From JAMLHH01 sp964653095 (GTDB lineage: Bacteria; Bacteroidota; Bacteroidia; Chitinophagales; JADIYW01), in the NCBI GenBank assembly GCA_964653095.1, contig CAZZEH010000020.1, forward strand, positions 1 to 64,000: a stretch of 64,000 bases of DNA, read 5' to 3'. Positions 37,333 to 46,703 of this stretch are shown here, in pieces. Position 1 is the stretch's first letter, and the number at the start of each line of letters is the position of its first letter. The translations under genes were made by a program, and so were the position numbers. The notes beneath the pieces are model-generated. The model was given only the letters and a program-made list of their open reading frames with translations, was not told the DNA's origin and searched no databases.

Positions 37333-38067
37333 GACAATATTGATAATACAGTAAGTTTCTTGGAGTATAACCTACCGGAGTCTTTATTCGTGCTGCCGGG
37401 AAATTCTTCTCTTATCCTAACCAATCATCCCGAAGGAGTTAACTTGAAAGTTATATTAAGTGAATCTTCAAAAGGAAAACTGCAAATACCATTTCGCTTA
37501 TATTCTGTAGAAGGGGAAATAAATTATACAGTTAATGATGAAAATAGTAAGATATACTTATTTGAAGGAAACAAATTGACAAACCCTGCCTTAGATATCA
37601 AAACCATAGATATCAAAGAAGTAAAAAGGAAAACTATTTTGCAATATATGGTAAATCCCCTACTCCAAGTATTTGACAAAGAAAGAAACTTTTTAAAAAT
37701 TGAATCCTCTGACAGTTTGAAAGTTTTTAAAACGACAAATAGGGACGATTTTAAATTGCCGTTTTTTAATGAAAGTGTTCTGTTTTTAAACAAAAAACAA
37801 GTACAGAGTGGTTATTTTCAAATGGAATTGGAAAAAATTGAAAATCATGATATAAGTACGAAAGATATAGAAGAGCTTTTTAGTTTTCTCATTGACAGTG
37901 ATTCTTTAATAGAGGATATACAGGCTTTGTATAAAAAATTTAACGATTTCTACCATGAATACTTAGACTCTTCTTTACTTAGAAAAATAAATTTGTATTA
38001 CCCGAAAAGCATTTTTGTTGTTTTCACTGCAATAAGATTTGATGAATTAAGTGAGATGTTAGACTAA
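37333..38067 (+). pseudogene. In-frame continuation after TAG (3' part of the transglutaminase-like gene)
   Basis: Reading on from the TAG gives D-N-I-D-N-T-V-S-F-L-E and then a coherent 244-residue protein without stops. A separate start at TTG 37360 is possible but poor. The segment has beta-rich character at the front (SLFVLPGNSSLILTNHPEG) and helices at the end (IEDIQALYKKFNDFYHEYL). I do not recognise a family. It is most simply the C-terminal half of the preceding gene, separated by a nonsense mutation, a sequencing error, or a stop that is read through. Confidence 0.65.
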
Positions 38068-38116
38068 ATAAAGATATTATATTCGACCTTACATAATTTC
38101 TCCTTACCTTAATGCT

Positions 38117-39484
38117 GTGGCAGTATTGAAACCCAAGATAGTCGTTTTCCTAATTATTCTACTGCTGTTAGTACCAGTGTTAGCTCAGTCTGGTTTGTGC
38201 CCCGAACTTCAGGAAAACTTTGGAAATAAACCCATATCAGAAAATGTCCGTGTGGTCACTCAATCATTCCGTACAGCAAAAGATTACAGCGGGAAAGAAG
38301 TCAAACTACACGCTGATATTTATCAGGCGAATGTAAACCGTCCGGCTTCCTGGCTGGCACAAAGACCGTTAGTGGTAATTTATCACGGCGGAGGGTTTAA
38401 AGCAGGTGACCGAAACAGTGGGGTAATGAAACTCATAGCCACTTACTTTGCTCAGAGAGGATATGTAGCGATAAGTGCAGATTACCGCATCGGTTGGAAA
38501 GATTCAGACAAAGGGCTGTGCGGTGGCGGAAGTCAAAAAGATTATTTAGATGCACAATACCGAGCTATGCAGGATGAGAGAGCTTTAATTCAGTATTTTA
38601 AAAATCAGGCAAAAACTATAGGATTTGACACCTCCCGTATATTTTTATTTGGGGGAAGTTCCGGGGCTACTTTAGTCTGTTCCAGGCTGGAAGACCAATG
38701 GATTGCTCAGACTGATGAGCGTGAAAAACGCTTGGGACCACTGGAGGTATTTGAAGGGAATAAAAATTACAGTACAGCAGTGGCAGGCATTATGAGTTTT
38801 GCCGGTGCAAATGTTTCTCCTGATATTTCAACTGAATACAATACGCCCATTGCTTTTTTTCACGGGACCTGTGATAACGCCGTACCGTATCGGGAAGAAT
38901 ATCTTGCAGGCTGTCAAAATATGGGATATTATTACGGACCTGAAATTTTGACTCCGCTTCTGAAAGAAAAAGGAACCTGTTATCGGTTGTACACCTATTG
39001 TGGTTTCGGACATGATTTGGGTTCCACTCTTGATACTCCGACCACAATTCCACATGTTTTGCAGGATGTATTTGACAAGTCCATAGAATTTATGCAGTCT
39101 GTTATGTGCGGTCAGTGTACCTCTTACGAAGAAATTTCCAGTGAAACCATTCATGCACAACCAACTGCGGACTGCAGTAAAATCATGTTTTCGGACATTT
39201 GCGGAAATGACCATGCAGAAAACTCTTCCGAAGTCAAACTTTATCCCAGTCTGATACAAAAAGACAGAATGGTTTACATCCATTCAAATTTAAATGAAGT
39301 CAAAAATGTACTTCTCAATATTTATGACATGAGCGGAAAATTGGTGTTGTCCCGTCCTGTGTACTTGCCGGAAGGAAATTTTACACGACATATCCAACTT
39401 GAAGTGTCACAAAACGGAACCTTCCTGTATCAGTTTGCTGAAAGGAAACGAATACTTTCGAGCGGTAAGATCATTCTGATGTGA
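38117..39484 (+). CDS. Secreted alpha/beta hydrolase (carboxylesterase-like) with T9SS sorting domain
   Basis: 455 residues starting with GTG at 38117, which gives a signal peptide (VVFLIILLLLVPVLAQ). The hydrolase core has the oxyanion motif HGGGF at 90-94, the nucleophile elbow GGSSG with Ser181, and the likely catalytic His in CGFGHDLG near residue 297. Residues about 375-455 form a type IX secretion sorting domain (VKLYPSLIQKDRMVYIHS ending FLYQFAERKRILSSGKIILM). The enzyme is therefore predicted to be exported through the outer membrane. It resembles the carboxylesterase/acetyl-xylan-esterase side of the superfamily, but the substrate is unknown. The ATG at 38112 is in another frame. Confidence 0.88.
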   Translation: MAVLKPKIVVFLIILLLLVPVLAQSGLCPELQENFGNKPISENVRVVTQSFRTAKDYSGKEVKLHADIYQANVNRPASWLAQRPLVVIYHGGGFKAGDRNSGVMKLIATYFAQRGYVAISADYRIGWKDSDKGLCGGGSQKDYLDAQYRAMQDERALIQYFKNQAKTIGFDTSRIFLFGGSSGATLVCSRLEDQWIAQTDEREKRLGPLEVFEGNKNYSTAVAGIMSFAGANVSPDISTEYNTPIAFFHGTCDNAVPYREEYLAGCQNMGYYYGPEILTPLLKEKGTCYRLYTYCGFGHDLGSTLDTPTTIPHVLQDVFDKSIEFMQSVMCGQCTSYEEISSETIHAQPTADCSKIMFSDICGNDHAENSSEVKLYPSLIQKDRMVYIHSNLNEVKNVLLNIYDMSGKLVLSRPVYLPEGNFTRHIQLEVSQNGTFLYQFAERKRILSSGKIILM

Positions 39485-39609
39485 CAGATTTTTGGGAGCC
39501 TCCAAACCCCAATTAAGCCTGAAAGATTTTTATGGTATTTCCCCGGGAAAGAGATGCCGTTTAGGAATATCTGAAAAACTGAAGCGAATAATTTATCTTA
39601 GTACTGTTC

Positions 39610-41532
39610 ATGAAGTCGCCTTTAGACATATTGAAAGAAGTCTGGAATTATCCGCAATTCAGATACCCGCAGGATGAAATCATTACCGCTCATCTCGAAG
39701 GAAATGATGTGTTGGCATTGTTACCCACCGGTGCCGGGAAGTCTGTTTGTTATCAGGTACCGGCTCTTTTGCATGATGGAGTGTGTTTGGTCATTTCACC
39801 GTTGATTGCTCTCATGAAAGATCAGGTACAGCAACTCAAAAAAAGAGGTGTGCGGGCAGAAGCTATTTTTTCGGGAATGAACGGATATGAGATTGATCGG
39901 ATTTTGAATAATTGTGCGTCCGGTCATACCAAAATTCTTTATGTATCGCCGGAAAGGCTGGAGTCTGTGCGATTTGAAACTGCTTTAAAAACTCTCCCGG
40001 TTTCTATGATTGCAGTGGATGAAGCACACTGTATCTCTCAATGGGGGCATGATTTCAGACCAAGCTATAGAAATATTTCCAGAATAAGAGATTTTTTCCC
40101 GGAAGCTAAAGTGATGGCATTGACCGCAAGTGCTACTCCGGAAGTCCAAAAAGATATCATACAATCTTTAGAGCTTGGAAAGGATGTTCGGATGTTTTCT
40201 TCTTCTTTCGAAAGACCCAATATCTCATTTGTGGTGCGGACTCATGAATCTAAGCCGGAAAAGCTGTTGGAGATTATTCATAAAGTACCCGGTTCGACAA
40301 TCGTCTATGCTTCCAACAGAAAACGGACGGAAGAAATAGCCAAATTCTTAAACGAAAGAGCTGTATCTGCTACTTTTTATCATGCAGGTCTGAATACGGC
40401 CGAACGCAATAAAAGACAGGAAGAGTGGATTGTTGGCCGTCACAGAGTGATGTGCTGTACCAATGCATTCGGAATGGGGATTGACAAATCAGATGTGCGG
40501 TTAGTCGTCCATACAGATGTGCCGGAATCTTTAGAGGCCTACTATCAGGAAGCCGGCAGGGCGGGAAGAGACGGGAAAAGAAGTTATGCCGTCCTGCTGT
40601 ACAACGAGAAAGACAAAAAGAAGCTGTTGGAAGCGGTGGAAGAGAAATTTCCGGATTTTCAGTTTGTAAAATTAGTCTATAATGCGTTGTACAATTATTT
40701 AAACATCGCCTTGTCAGGAGGGAAAGGTCATAGTTTTGAGTTTAATCTCATCCTTTTCTGCAAAAAATATAAATGGGAAACTTTAAAAGTTTTTAATGCT
40801 CTGAAACTATTGGAAAAAGCCGGATATCTGACTCTCGGAGAAGCTTTTTACCTGCCTCCAAAAATCAAAATTGAATACGACCGGCTGGAACTGTATAAAT
40901 TTCAGGTGGCCAATCTGAAATACGACGGACTGATTAAAGCCATTCTCAGGACTTATGAAGGTGTGCTGAATCATATCGTACCGATCAATGAATCAGATTT
41001 GGCAAGAAGAGCCATGTTACTTCCGGCAGACAGTAGCCGAATGTTGAAAGAACTCGCCCGAAAAAAGGTAATTACCTATATTCCAAGTTCGGACAAACCG
41101 AGAATATTTTTCTTGGAAGAACGGTTGAGAGATGATTATTTAAGATTGGATTTTGAGTTCATCCATTTTACCAAAAGTCAAATGAAAAAGAGAATTCAGG
41201 CCATGGCAGACTATGCCGAAGCCAATCTGAAAATCTGCAGACAAGTTTTTATAAGAACCTATTTTGGAGAAAAAAATGCGGAAAAATGCGGCACCTGTGA
41301 TAATTGTCTGAAATTAAAGCAGCTTCGCAATGCCAATCCGGAAGAGATTCGTAAGAGATTGTTTAAAATGATACAACCCTACGGAAATGACGGAATACAG
41401 ATTCAGGAACTTTATTCCAAGTTCGGAACTTCTTTGGAAGAACAGTATCTTGACATGCTCAGAATTCTGATAGATGAAAAGCAATTAGTTTACACCGATT
41501 CCTCTCATGAATACATTAAACTCAGGATATAA
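39610..41532 (+). CDS. recQ: RecQ-family ATP-dependent DNA helicase
   Basis: 640 residues. Helicase motifs are complete: Q-motif FRYPQDEII, Walker A TGAGKS at 40-45, DEAHCISQWGHDFRPSY from 137, the TASATP motif, and motif VI QEAGRAGRDGK. A RecQ zinc-binding segment follows (C in NLKICRQ, then KCGTCDNC near 563), with a winged-helix region. No HRDC domain is evident. RecQ unwinds 3'-5' and acts in recombination and fork repair. The gene ends inside the start of the following glycosyltransferase gene (26-base overlap). Confidence 0.95.
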   Translation: MKSPLDILKEVWNYPQFRYPQDEIITAHLEGNDVLALLPTGAGKSVCYQVPALLHDGVCLVISPLIALMKDQVQQLKKRGVRAEAIFSGMNGYEIDRILNNCASGHTKILYVSPERLESVRFETALKTLPVSMIAVDEAHCISQWGHDFRPSYRNISRIRDFFPEAKVMALTASATPEVQKDIIQSLELGKDVRMFSSSFERPNISFVVRTHESKPEKLLEIIHKVPGSTIVYASNRKRTEEIAKFLNERAVSATFYHAGLNTAERNKRQEEWIVGRHRVMCCTNAFGMGIDKSDVRLVVHTDVPESLEAYYQEAGRAGRDGKRSYAVLLYNEKDKKKLLEAVEEKFPDFQFVKLVYNALYNYLNIALSGGKGHSFEFNLILFCKKYKWETLKVFNALKLLEKAGYLTLGEAFYLPPKIKIEYDRLELYKFQVANLKYDGLIKAILRTYEGVLNHIVPINESDLARRAMLLPADSSRMLKELARKKVITYIPSSDKPRIFFLEERLRDDYLRLDFEFIHFTKSQMKKRIQAMADYAEANLKICRQVFIRTYFGEKNAEKCGTCDNCLKLKQLRNANPEEIRKRLFKMIQPYGNDGIQIQELYSKFGTSLEEQYLDMLRILIDEKQLVYTDSSHEYIKLRI

Positions 41533-42604
41533 AATTATTTGTACAGTCATTAATGATTTGACAACCGATCAGAGAATGCACAGAATCTGCCGCACACTCT
41601 GTGAGGCCGGCCATGAAGTGACTTTGGTGGGACGTATTTTGCCGAATTCAAAACCTCTGCAGGAATATAAATTTCACCAGAAAAGACTGAAGTGTATTTG
41701 GAACAAAGGTTTTCTGTTTTATATGGAATACAATATACGTCTGACCATTTGGCTGATGTTTCAAAAAGTAGATATTCTCAATGCAATCGATTTGGATACC
41801 ATACTGCCCTGTTGGATAGCTGCACGTTTGAAGGGCAAAAAAGTAGTGTATGATGCCCATGAATGGTTCCCTTATGTGCCGGAAGTTATCAACCGCCCGA
41901 GAGTGCATAAGTTTTGGCTGAAAATGGAATCTTTCTTTGTCCCTAAAATGGATGCGGTTTATACAGTCAGCGAAAGTATTGCCAAAGAATTTTCTGCACG
42001 GTACCAAAAAAACGTTGTCGTGATTCGCAACATGCCCAAAAGCATTTCGGTCAAAAAAGAAGTCAAAGAGAAATATATTCTCTATCAGGGCGCACTAAAT
42101 ACCGGCCGCGGACTGGAAGAGCTGATTGATGTCATGCCGGATTTAAACGTATCCTTATACATTGCAGGCGGTGGAGACATAGAGAAAGAACTTCGGCAAA
42201 AAGTACATACTTTAAGTTTGAAAGACAAAGTCCAATTTTTGGGAAAACTCACACCCGAAGAACTGGCAGGATATACCCAAAATGCTTACATAGGAGTTAA
42301 TCTGCTACAGAATCTCGGACTCAATTATTATTATTCGCTTGCCAACAAATTTTTTGATTATGTACAGGCAGAAGTCCCGCAAATCTCTATGGATTTCCCG
42401 GAATACAATAAAATGAACAGCCGGTTTGAAGTGGCCATATTAATTCCTAACTTAGACAAGACTGTACTAAAAAGTGCTTTGGAAAAACTGTTAAATGATT
42501 CGGATTATTACAATCACCTGAAAAAGCAGTGCCAAAAGGCCGCAGAAAAATGGAATTGGGAAACAGAAGAAAAAAATCTTTTAGAGATTTATGAGCAGCT
42601 ATAA
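41507..42604 (+). CDS. Glycosyltransferase family 4 protein
   Basis: 365 residues with the two Rossmann halves of GT-B enzymes. Seen are the N-terminal NDLTTDQRMHRICRTLCEAGHEVTLVGR, a YDAHEWFPYVPEV segment, and the C-terminal donor half (YQGALNTGRGLEELIDVMPDLNVSLYIAGGGD, with KVQFLGKLTPEELAGY). It probably transfers a sugar from a nucleotide donor onto a lipid-linked or surface glycan in the cytoplasm. It overlaps recQ by 26 bases and the next glycosyltransferase by 14, so the three are co-transcribed. Confidence 0.9.
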   Translation: MNTLNSGYKIICTVINDLTTDQRMHRICRTLCEAGHEVTLVGRILPNSKPLQEYKFHQKRLKCIWNKGFLFYMEYNIRLTIWLMFQKVDILNAIDLDTILPCWIAARLKGKKVVYDAHEWFPYVPEVINRPRVHKFWLKMESFFVPKMDAVYTVSESIAKEFSARYQKNVVVIRNMPKSISVKKEVKEKYILYQGALNTGRGLEELIDVMPDLNVSLYIAGGGDIEKELRQKVHTLSLKDKVQFLGKLTPEELAGYTQNAYIGVNLLQNLGLNYYYSLANKFFDYVQAEVPQISMDFPEYNKMNSRFEVAILIPNLDKTVLKSALEKLLNDSDYYNHLKKQCQKAAEKWNWETEEKNLLEIYEQL

Positions 42605-43709
42605 AAACAAAGAGATTCAAATTGTAGCTTTCGCTTCGCCATATCCGCCAAATTACGGAGGAGTCATTGATGTGTATTACAAAATAGAAGCCCTTCACAA
42701 AGCTGGGGTCAAAGTACATTTACACACCTATATTTATGATGAGCATCAGCCGAGTAAAGAATTGGAAAAAATATGTGCCTCTGTACACTATTACAAAAGA
42801 GGTAATACTTATAAGTTTTTGCAGGGGTGGCCTTATATCGTATCAAGCAGATACAATAAAACTTTGGCTGAAAATGTCATCAAAGCGGGATACGAAGTGA
42901 TTTTGGAAGGACTGCATACTACTTTTTTAATACCACTTTTAAAAAATGCCGGAATCCCATTTTCTATACGAATGCACAATATAGAGTGGAAATACTACTT
43001 GTTTTTGGCCGAACTGGAACCTTCTTATATGAAGAAAAAATATTTTTTGGAAGAAGCCAGAAGGTTGAAATCCTATGAAAAAATTATTGAAGGCTGCAAA
43101 ATACTGTCCATCTCCAAACAGGACACCGAATACCTGAAATCTGCTTATCCGAGTACTCGGGTAACAGATGTGCCGCCTTTTCACAAAGAGGCTCACCCCG
43201 ACATTAGTTTTGGGAAAGGAGAATATGCCCTTTTTCACGCCAACCTCTCTGTCAATGAAAATGAGCAGGCTGCCCTCTGGCTGATAGAAAAAGTTTTTCC
43301 AAACCTAACCTTCCCGCTGATTATTGCCGGTAAAAATCCCGACAAAAAAATTGAGCTGGCCGCAAATGCCTATCCGCATGTCATATTGGAGCCCAATCCT
43401 TCCGAAATGCGAATGAAAGAACTCATGAGAGAAGCGCAAATTCATCTGTTGCCTAACCGACAGCCAACCGGTATGAAAATTAAGTGGATTAATGCACTTT
43501 TTACAGCCCGGTTTGTTATCGCCAATCCGGATATTTGTCCTTATACTCAGGAAGACTGCGGACTGTACACGGCCTCAAATGAAGAACAATTTATACAGAC
43601 CGTTAGCCGATTAAAAGACTTACCTTTTACTCAGGAAATATTCCAAAACCGCGAAAATTATCTCGGAAAAACTTACAGCAACCAGAAAAACATTAAGTTG
43701 TTATTTTAG
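42591..43709 (+). CDS. Glycosyltransferase (GT-B, family 4-like)
   Basis: 372 residues. The N-terminal half carries ASPYPPNYGGVIDVYYKIEALHKAGVKVHLHTY, usual for GT4 proteins. The C-terminal half is more divergent (FHANLSVNENEQAALWLIEKVFPNLTFPLIIAGKNP, LLPNRQPTGMKIKWINALFTARFVIAN), where the KIKWINAL segment corresponds to the GT4 site that normally holds the donor-binding Glu motif. It overlaps the preceding glycosyltransferase by 14 bases and probably acts in the same glycan pathway. Confidence 0.87.
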   Translation: MSSYKNKEIQIVAFASPYPPNYGGVIDVYYKIEALHKAGVKVHLHTYIYDEHQPSKELEKICASVHYYKRGNTYKFLQGWPYIVSSRYNKTLAENVIKAGYEVILEGLHTTFLIPLLKNAGIPFSIRMHNIEWKYYLFLAELEPSYMKKKYFLEEARRLKSYEKIIEGCKILSISKQDTEYLKSAYPSTRVTDVPPFHKEAHPDISFGKGEYALFHANLSVNENEQAALWLIEKVFPNLTFPLIIAGKNPDKKIELAANAYPHVILEPNPSEMRMKELMREAQIHLLPNRQPTGMKIKWINALFTARFVIANPDICPYTQEDCGLYTASNEEQFIQTVSRLKDLPFTQEIFQNRENYLGKTYSNQKNIKLLF

Positions 43710-44044
43710 CTGTTTGAATCGGAAAATATTCCGCATTTAAACTATATAGTTTCCATATCCCTATTACACTTCAAATGCGACCAGTCGGGCTTGCGAATTA
43801 TGAATTTGTATGAGCAGCTGTTTGTTTTCTTTATTCGTTCGGATAGCAGGATTTTACCTTATCTATTTACATCCGTTTTTCAAATATCAGACCACAAAGC
43901 ACTTTTTGAGGATGCAGGGAAATCCTGCGTGGAGGTTTTTCATTAAACAAAAGCTTTTTAACTGCATTAAGTAACAAAAGTAACTTTCAAACCGGTATGC
44001 AGTATGTAACTTTACTGCTATCCATTAACAAAACAGATTTAATT
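43710..44044. other. Intergenic region between the glycosyltransferase and DUF302 genes
   Basis: About 335 bases with no convincing gene. A small palindrome GGAAAATATTCC lies about 20 bases after the glycosyltransferase stop. A 49-codon open frame from about 43800 has no supporting signal. The 3' end should contain the promoter of the DUF302 gene. Confidence 0.5.
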
Positions 44045-44431
44045 ATGTCGTATTATTTTTCAAAAACACTGAAAACCGACTGGCAAAGCGCAAGAGATAA
44101 AGTCACTGCTGCACTGAAAGAAGAAGGTTTTGGAATTCTGACCGAAATAGATGTAAAAGGGACTCTCAAAAACAAATTGGGAGTAGATTTAAAACCATAT
44201 ACAATTTTGGGTGCCTGCAATCCGGGATTTGCATATAAAGCATTAACTGCCGAAAAACATATTGGTACCATGTTACCATGCAATGTAATCATGCAGGAAG
44301 ATGAGGATGGGAATATTGAGGTATCTGCGGTTGACCCGATTGCTTCCATGCAAGCCATTGAAAACAGTCAATTAGGCGATATTGCAACTGAAGTCCGGGA
44401 AAAATTGAAGCAGGTCATAAACAGTCTGTAA
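44045..44431 (+). CDS. DUF302 domain protein
   Basis: 128 residues from ATG 44045 (MSYYFSKTLKTDWQSARDKV). The DUF302 pattern is clear: F-x-A-x-x-x-V-x-x-A-L-K-x-E-G-F-G, then TEIDVKGTLKNKLGVD, YTILGACNPGFAYKAL, and PCNVIMQEDEDGNIEVSAVDP. Members are small, probably cytoplasmic, proteins of unknown biochemical role, sometimes near redox or metal genes. The frame is open to 43997, but the later start matches the family N terminus. Convergent with the LemA gene. Confidence 0.9.
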   Translation: MSYYFSKTLKTDWQSARDKVTAALKEEGFGILTEIDVKGTLKNKLGVDLKPYTILGACNPGFAYKALTAEKHIGTMLPCNVIMQEDEDGNIEVSAVDPIASMQAIENSQLGDIATEVREKLKQVINSL

Positions 44432-44476
44432 CAGACAAAGGTTTTCTTGAAATATAGCTTTCAGGGGTAAACGTAT

Positions 44477-45040
44477 TTAAGAAAAGTCCACCTGTATATT
44501 TTCTCTGTCTGAGGTATCTACTTCAAAAAAATCAAAGTGTTTGTACCCGAAAAGTCCGGCGAACAGGACACCCGGAAAACTTTCACCATAAGTGTTGTTT
44601 TCCCGAACCGAACTGTTGTAATACCGTCTGGCACGTTCCAGCAGTTCTTCAATTTGTGTCAACTGATTTTGCAAATTCAAAAAAGAGGTATCTGCTTTCA
44701 GATTGGGATAAGCTTCTGCGAGAGCAAAAATACTTCGGAGAGCATGCTGTAACTGATTCTCTGCCTGTATTTGTGAATTTATATCACCCGAAGTAGCGGA
44801 CATTGCAGAATTTCTTGCCTGTATGACCCGTTCCAATGTTTCTTTTTCGTGAGCCGCATATCCTTTGACAGTATTCACCAAATTTGGAATCAGATCGTGT
44901 CTCTTTTTCAGAGCGACGTCTATATTGCTCCAGGCATCTTTTACCACGTTACGATTTTTTACAAATCGGTTAAAAACGGTTATCGCAAAAAATACTGCGA
45001 CTAAAAGTATTATGACTGCAAGTAAAAGAGGACTCCCCAT
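44477..45040 (-). CDS. lemA: LemA family protein
   Basis: 187 residues. One N-terminal membrane span (LLLAVIILLVAVFFAITVFN) is followed by a long helical-bundle domain with the LemA signature (VKDAWSNIDVALKKRHDLIPNLVNTVKGYAAHEKETLERVIQAR and AEAYPNLKADTSFLNLQNQL). LemA proteins often sit beside a DUF2207 or TPM-domain protein. Here the DUF2207 gene is on the same strand, but an AraC-type regulator and a hairpin lie between, so the usual pair is broken. Confidence 0.94.
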   Translation of the reverse strand: MGSPLLLAVIILLVAVFFAITVFNRFVKNRNVVKDAWSNIDVALKKRHDLIPNLVNTVKGYAAHEKETLERVIQARNSAMSATSGDINSQIQAENQLQHALRSIFALAEAYPNLKADTSFLNLQNQLTQIEELLERARRYYNSSVRENNTYGESFPGVLFAGLFGYKHFDFFEVDTSDRENIQVDFS

Positions 45041-45460
45041 AATGTATAAGTTTAAAACTTAAAGTTATTCAAAAAAATCAGCATCAGAGATATAATACCA
45101 ATTTGAAATTAAAAACAGACCGATAAAGCGAAACTTTATTTTGGTATTATGCCGTGGTTACAAACAAATAGAACAATGAGATAAAATCGAAATTGGTCTA
45201 TATTGTTTGTCCAAACGGTATAAAAAATGCTTCCCGAAAGAAGCATTTTATCGCAACACACTAAAAGTTTTTCGTAGTGGGAGCCTTTTAAAAATCTACA
45301 CCTATTTCAGTTCTTCTTTTTAGCGGGCTTGAATTACGAAGGATTGTGCAAAGCAAACATATATTGTAAGTTCCTTTACTCAAACGTGAATTTGTATCAT
45401 TTTCAGGAAATGAAACAAGCTTTTGTCCTCAAAACATAAAATTTAGAGCCAGTTTGATGA
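45041..45460. other. Intergenic region between lemA and the AraC-type gene
   Basis: About 420 bases without a gene. It holds a 10-base perfect inverted repeat (ATAATACCAA at 45092-45101, TTGGTATTAT at 45141-45150) and a strong hairpin at 45224-45249. The lemA promoter must lie at the low-coordinate end. Confidence 0.65.
45224..45249 (-). terminator. Hairpin terminator after the AraC-type gene
   Basis: A perfect 10-base stem, AAAATGCTTC/GAAGCATTTT, with loop CCGAAA. The A and T runs at its ends would make it work in either direction; it lies about 210 bases past the AraC-type stop, between it and lemA. Confidence 0.75.
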
Positions 45461-46570
45461 TTAAAACTGTTTAGTTAACGAGGAAGGATCAGTTCCTTCA
45501 TATTTTTTGAAAGCTCTGTAAAACGAGGCTCTGCTGCTAAACCCCACTTCATACGCGATTGCTTCAATAGTAAACGGGCAGTTTTCATCTGTCAGCAGCT
45601 CCCGGGCTTTTTCTACTCTCAGCTTTCTCATCAGCTCATAAAATGTAAATTCGTTTCTTTTGATGCAGTAGGTGAGTTTATATGCCGGGGTATCCAATTC
45701 TCCGGACAATATTTCCAATGTCAGATCGGGGTTTTTGTAAAGCTTTTTTACCTCAATCACTTCCAGGATTTTGTGGAACATAGGTTCTTGAGACAGCTCA
45801 TTTTCTCCTATATTTTCTTCTTTAATTGCCGGTCTTACGACTTCGAGAAAATGTTCGTATTCTTCTTTGTTAAAAACAGCATTTTGGTTGAAAGCGTAAT
45901 AAAGAATGAAAATAAATATTGTAACCATGACTACCGGGAGCCCGATATATTCCACATAAACGGTCTCAATCGTTGCATACAGAATAACTGTCAGAAAAGT
46001 TAGCGACCATAGTAAAATCACGAAGTAAAATAAATAATTTAGTTTGGCAGGAGACAAGTTGGAGTATTGCCCCATCATATTTTTTCTGTATCTCAGAACC
46101 TGAAAAATATTTGCGGTGAGATAGATTAACTGATGTGTAAACAGTATGGCAGAATAAATAATCATATCTGCCGGATATGGTCCCTTCATTACTCCGGTCA
46201 TGTATGCGGAACGATCACCTGCATTCATGAATAAAAACTGAATTGTAATGTATAGTCCGTACAGAATTATCAGACCTGTAAAGCCGCTTAACCAAGGAAA
46301 TGCTCTTGACTTGCGCTGTCCGGTCATCAGGAGGATATAATAGTAACTGAACGGAGCAAATAAAGTACCCGTGATTTGCACGAAAAAGTAACTCCATGGG
46401 AAAATATAAATCAGCTCATTCAGTATAAAAATGTTGTTGATAAAATTGAAGCCGGGTACAAGCAGTGTCAGTGCCAAAATTTTATTTGGAAGTGAATTGT
46501 CTTTTCTGAAAAAAAGAATTAAAAATATTACAACTAATAAAACAGAAGTAAAGATGTTTAATTCGAGCAT
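45461..46570 (-). CDS. Membrane-bound AraC-family transcriptional regulator
   Basis: 369 residues. About seven hydrophobic spans fill residues 5-230 (for example SVLLVVIFLILFF, LVVMVTIFIFILYYAF). The C-terminal 110 residues are an AraC double helix-turn-helix (LTLEILSGELDTPAYKLTYCIKR, then TIEAIAYEVGFSSRASFYRAFKKYEGTDPSSL). Such fusions probably sense a membrane or extracellular signal through the helical part. It lies between lemA and the DUF2207 gene on the same strand, separated from the latter by 133 bases. Its targets are unknown; the flanking pair are candidates. Confidence 0.9.
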   Translation of the reverse strand: MLELNIFTSVLLVVIFLILFFRKDNSLPNKILALTLLVPGFNFINNIFILNELIYIFPWSYFFVQITGTLFAPFSYYYILLMTGQRKSRAFPWLSGFTGLIILYGLYITIQFLFMNAGDRSAYMTGVMKGPYPADMIIYSAILFTHQLIYLTANIFQVLRYRKNMMGQYSNLSPAKLNYLFYFVILLWSLTFLTVILYATIETVYVEYIGLPVVMVTIFIFILYYAFNQNAVFNKEEYEHFLEVVRPAIKEENIGENELSQEPMFHKILEVIEVKKLYKNPDLTLEILSGELDTPAYKLTYCIKRNEFTFYELMRKLRVEKARELLTDENCPFTIEAIAYEVGFSSRASFYRAFKKYEGTDPSSLTKQF

Positions 46571-46703
46571 AGTGAACTATAAAATATTAATGTGTACATG
46601 AATAATCCCTAATGTGCTAAAATATAACTTCCACAGATATATCCTTTATTCCATGTATTAATTATTGCCAAGACACGAATGTTATTTAACAAACTCAGTA
46701 TAG

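Noticed and set aside
39492..39677. 61-codon open frame before recQ
   Set aside because: It overlaps the recQ start in another frame, has no ribosome-binding signal and no recognisable content.
43800..43950. 49-codon open frame in the gap before the DUF302 gene
   Set aside because: No ribosome-binding site, no coupling to a neighbour and no recognisable motif.
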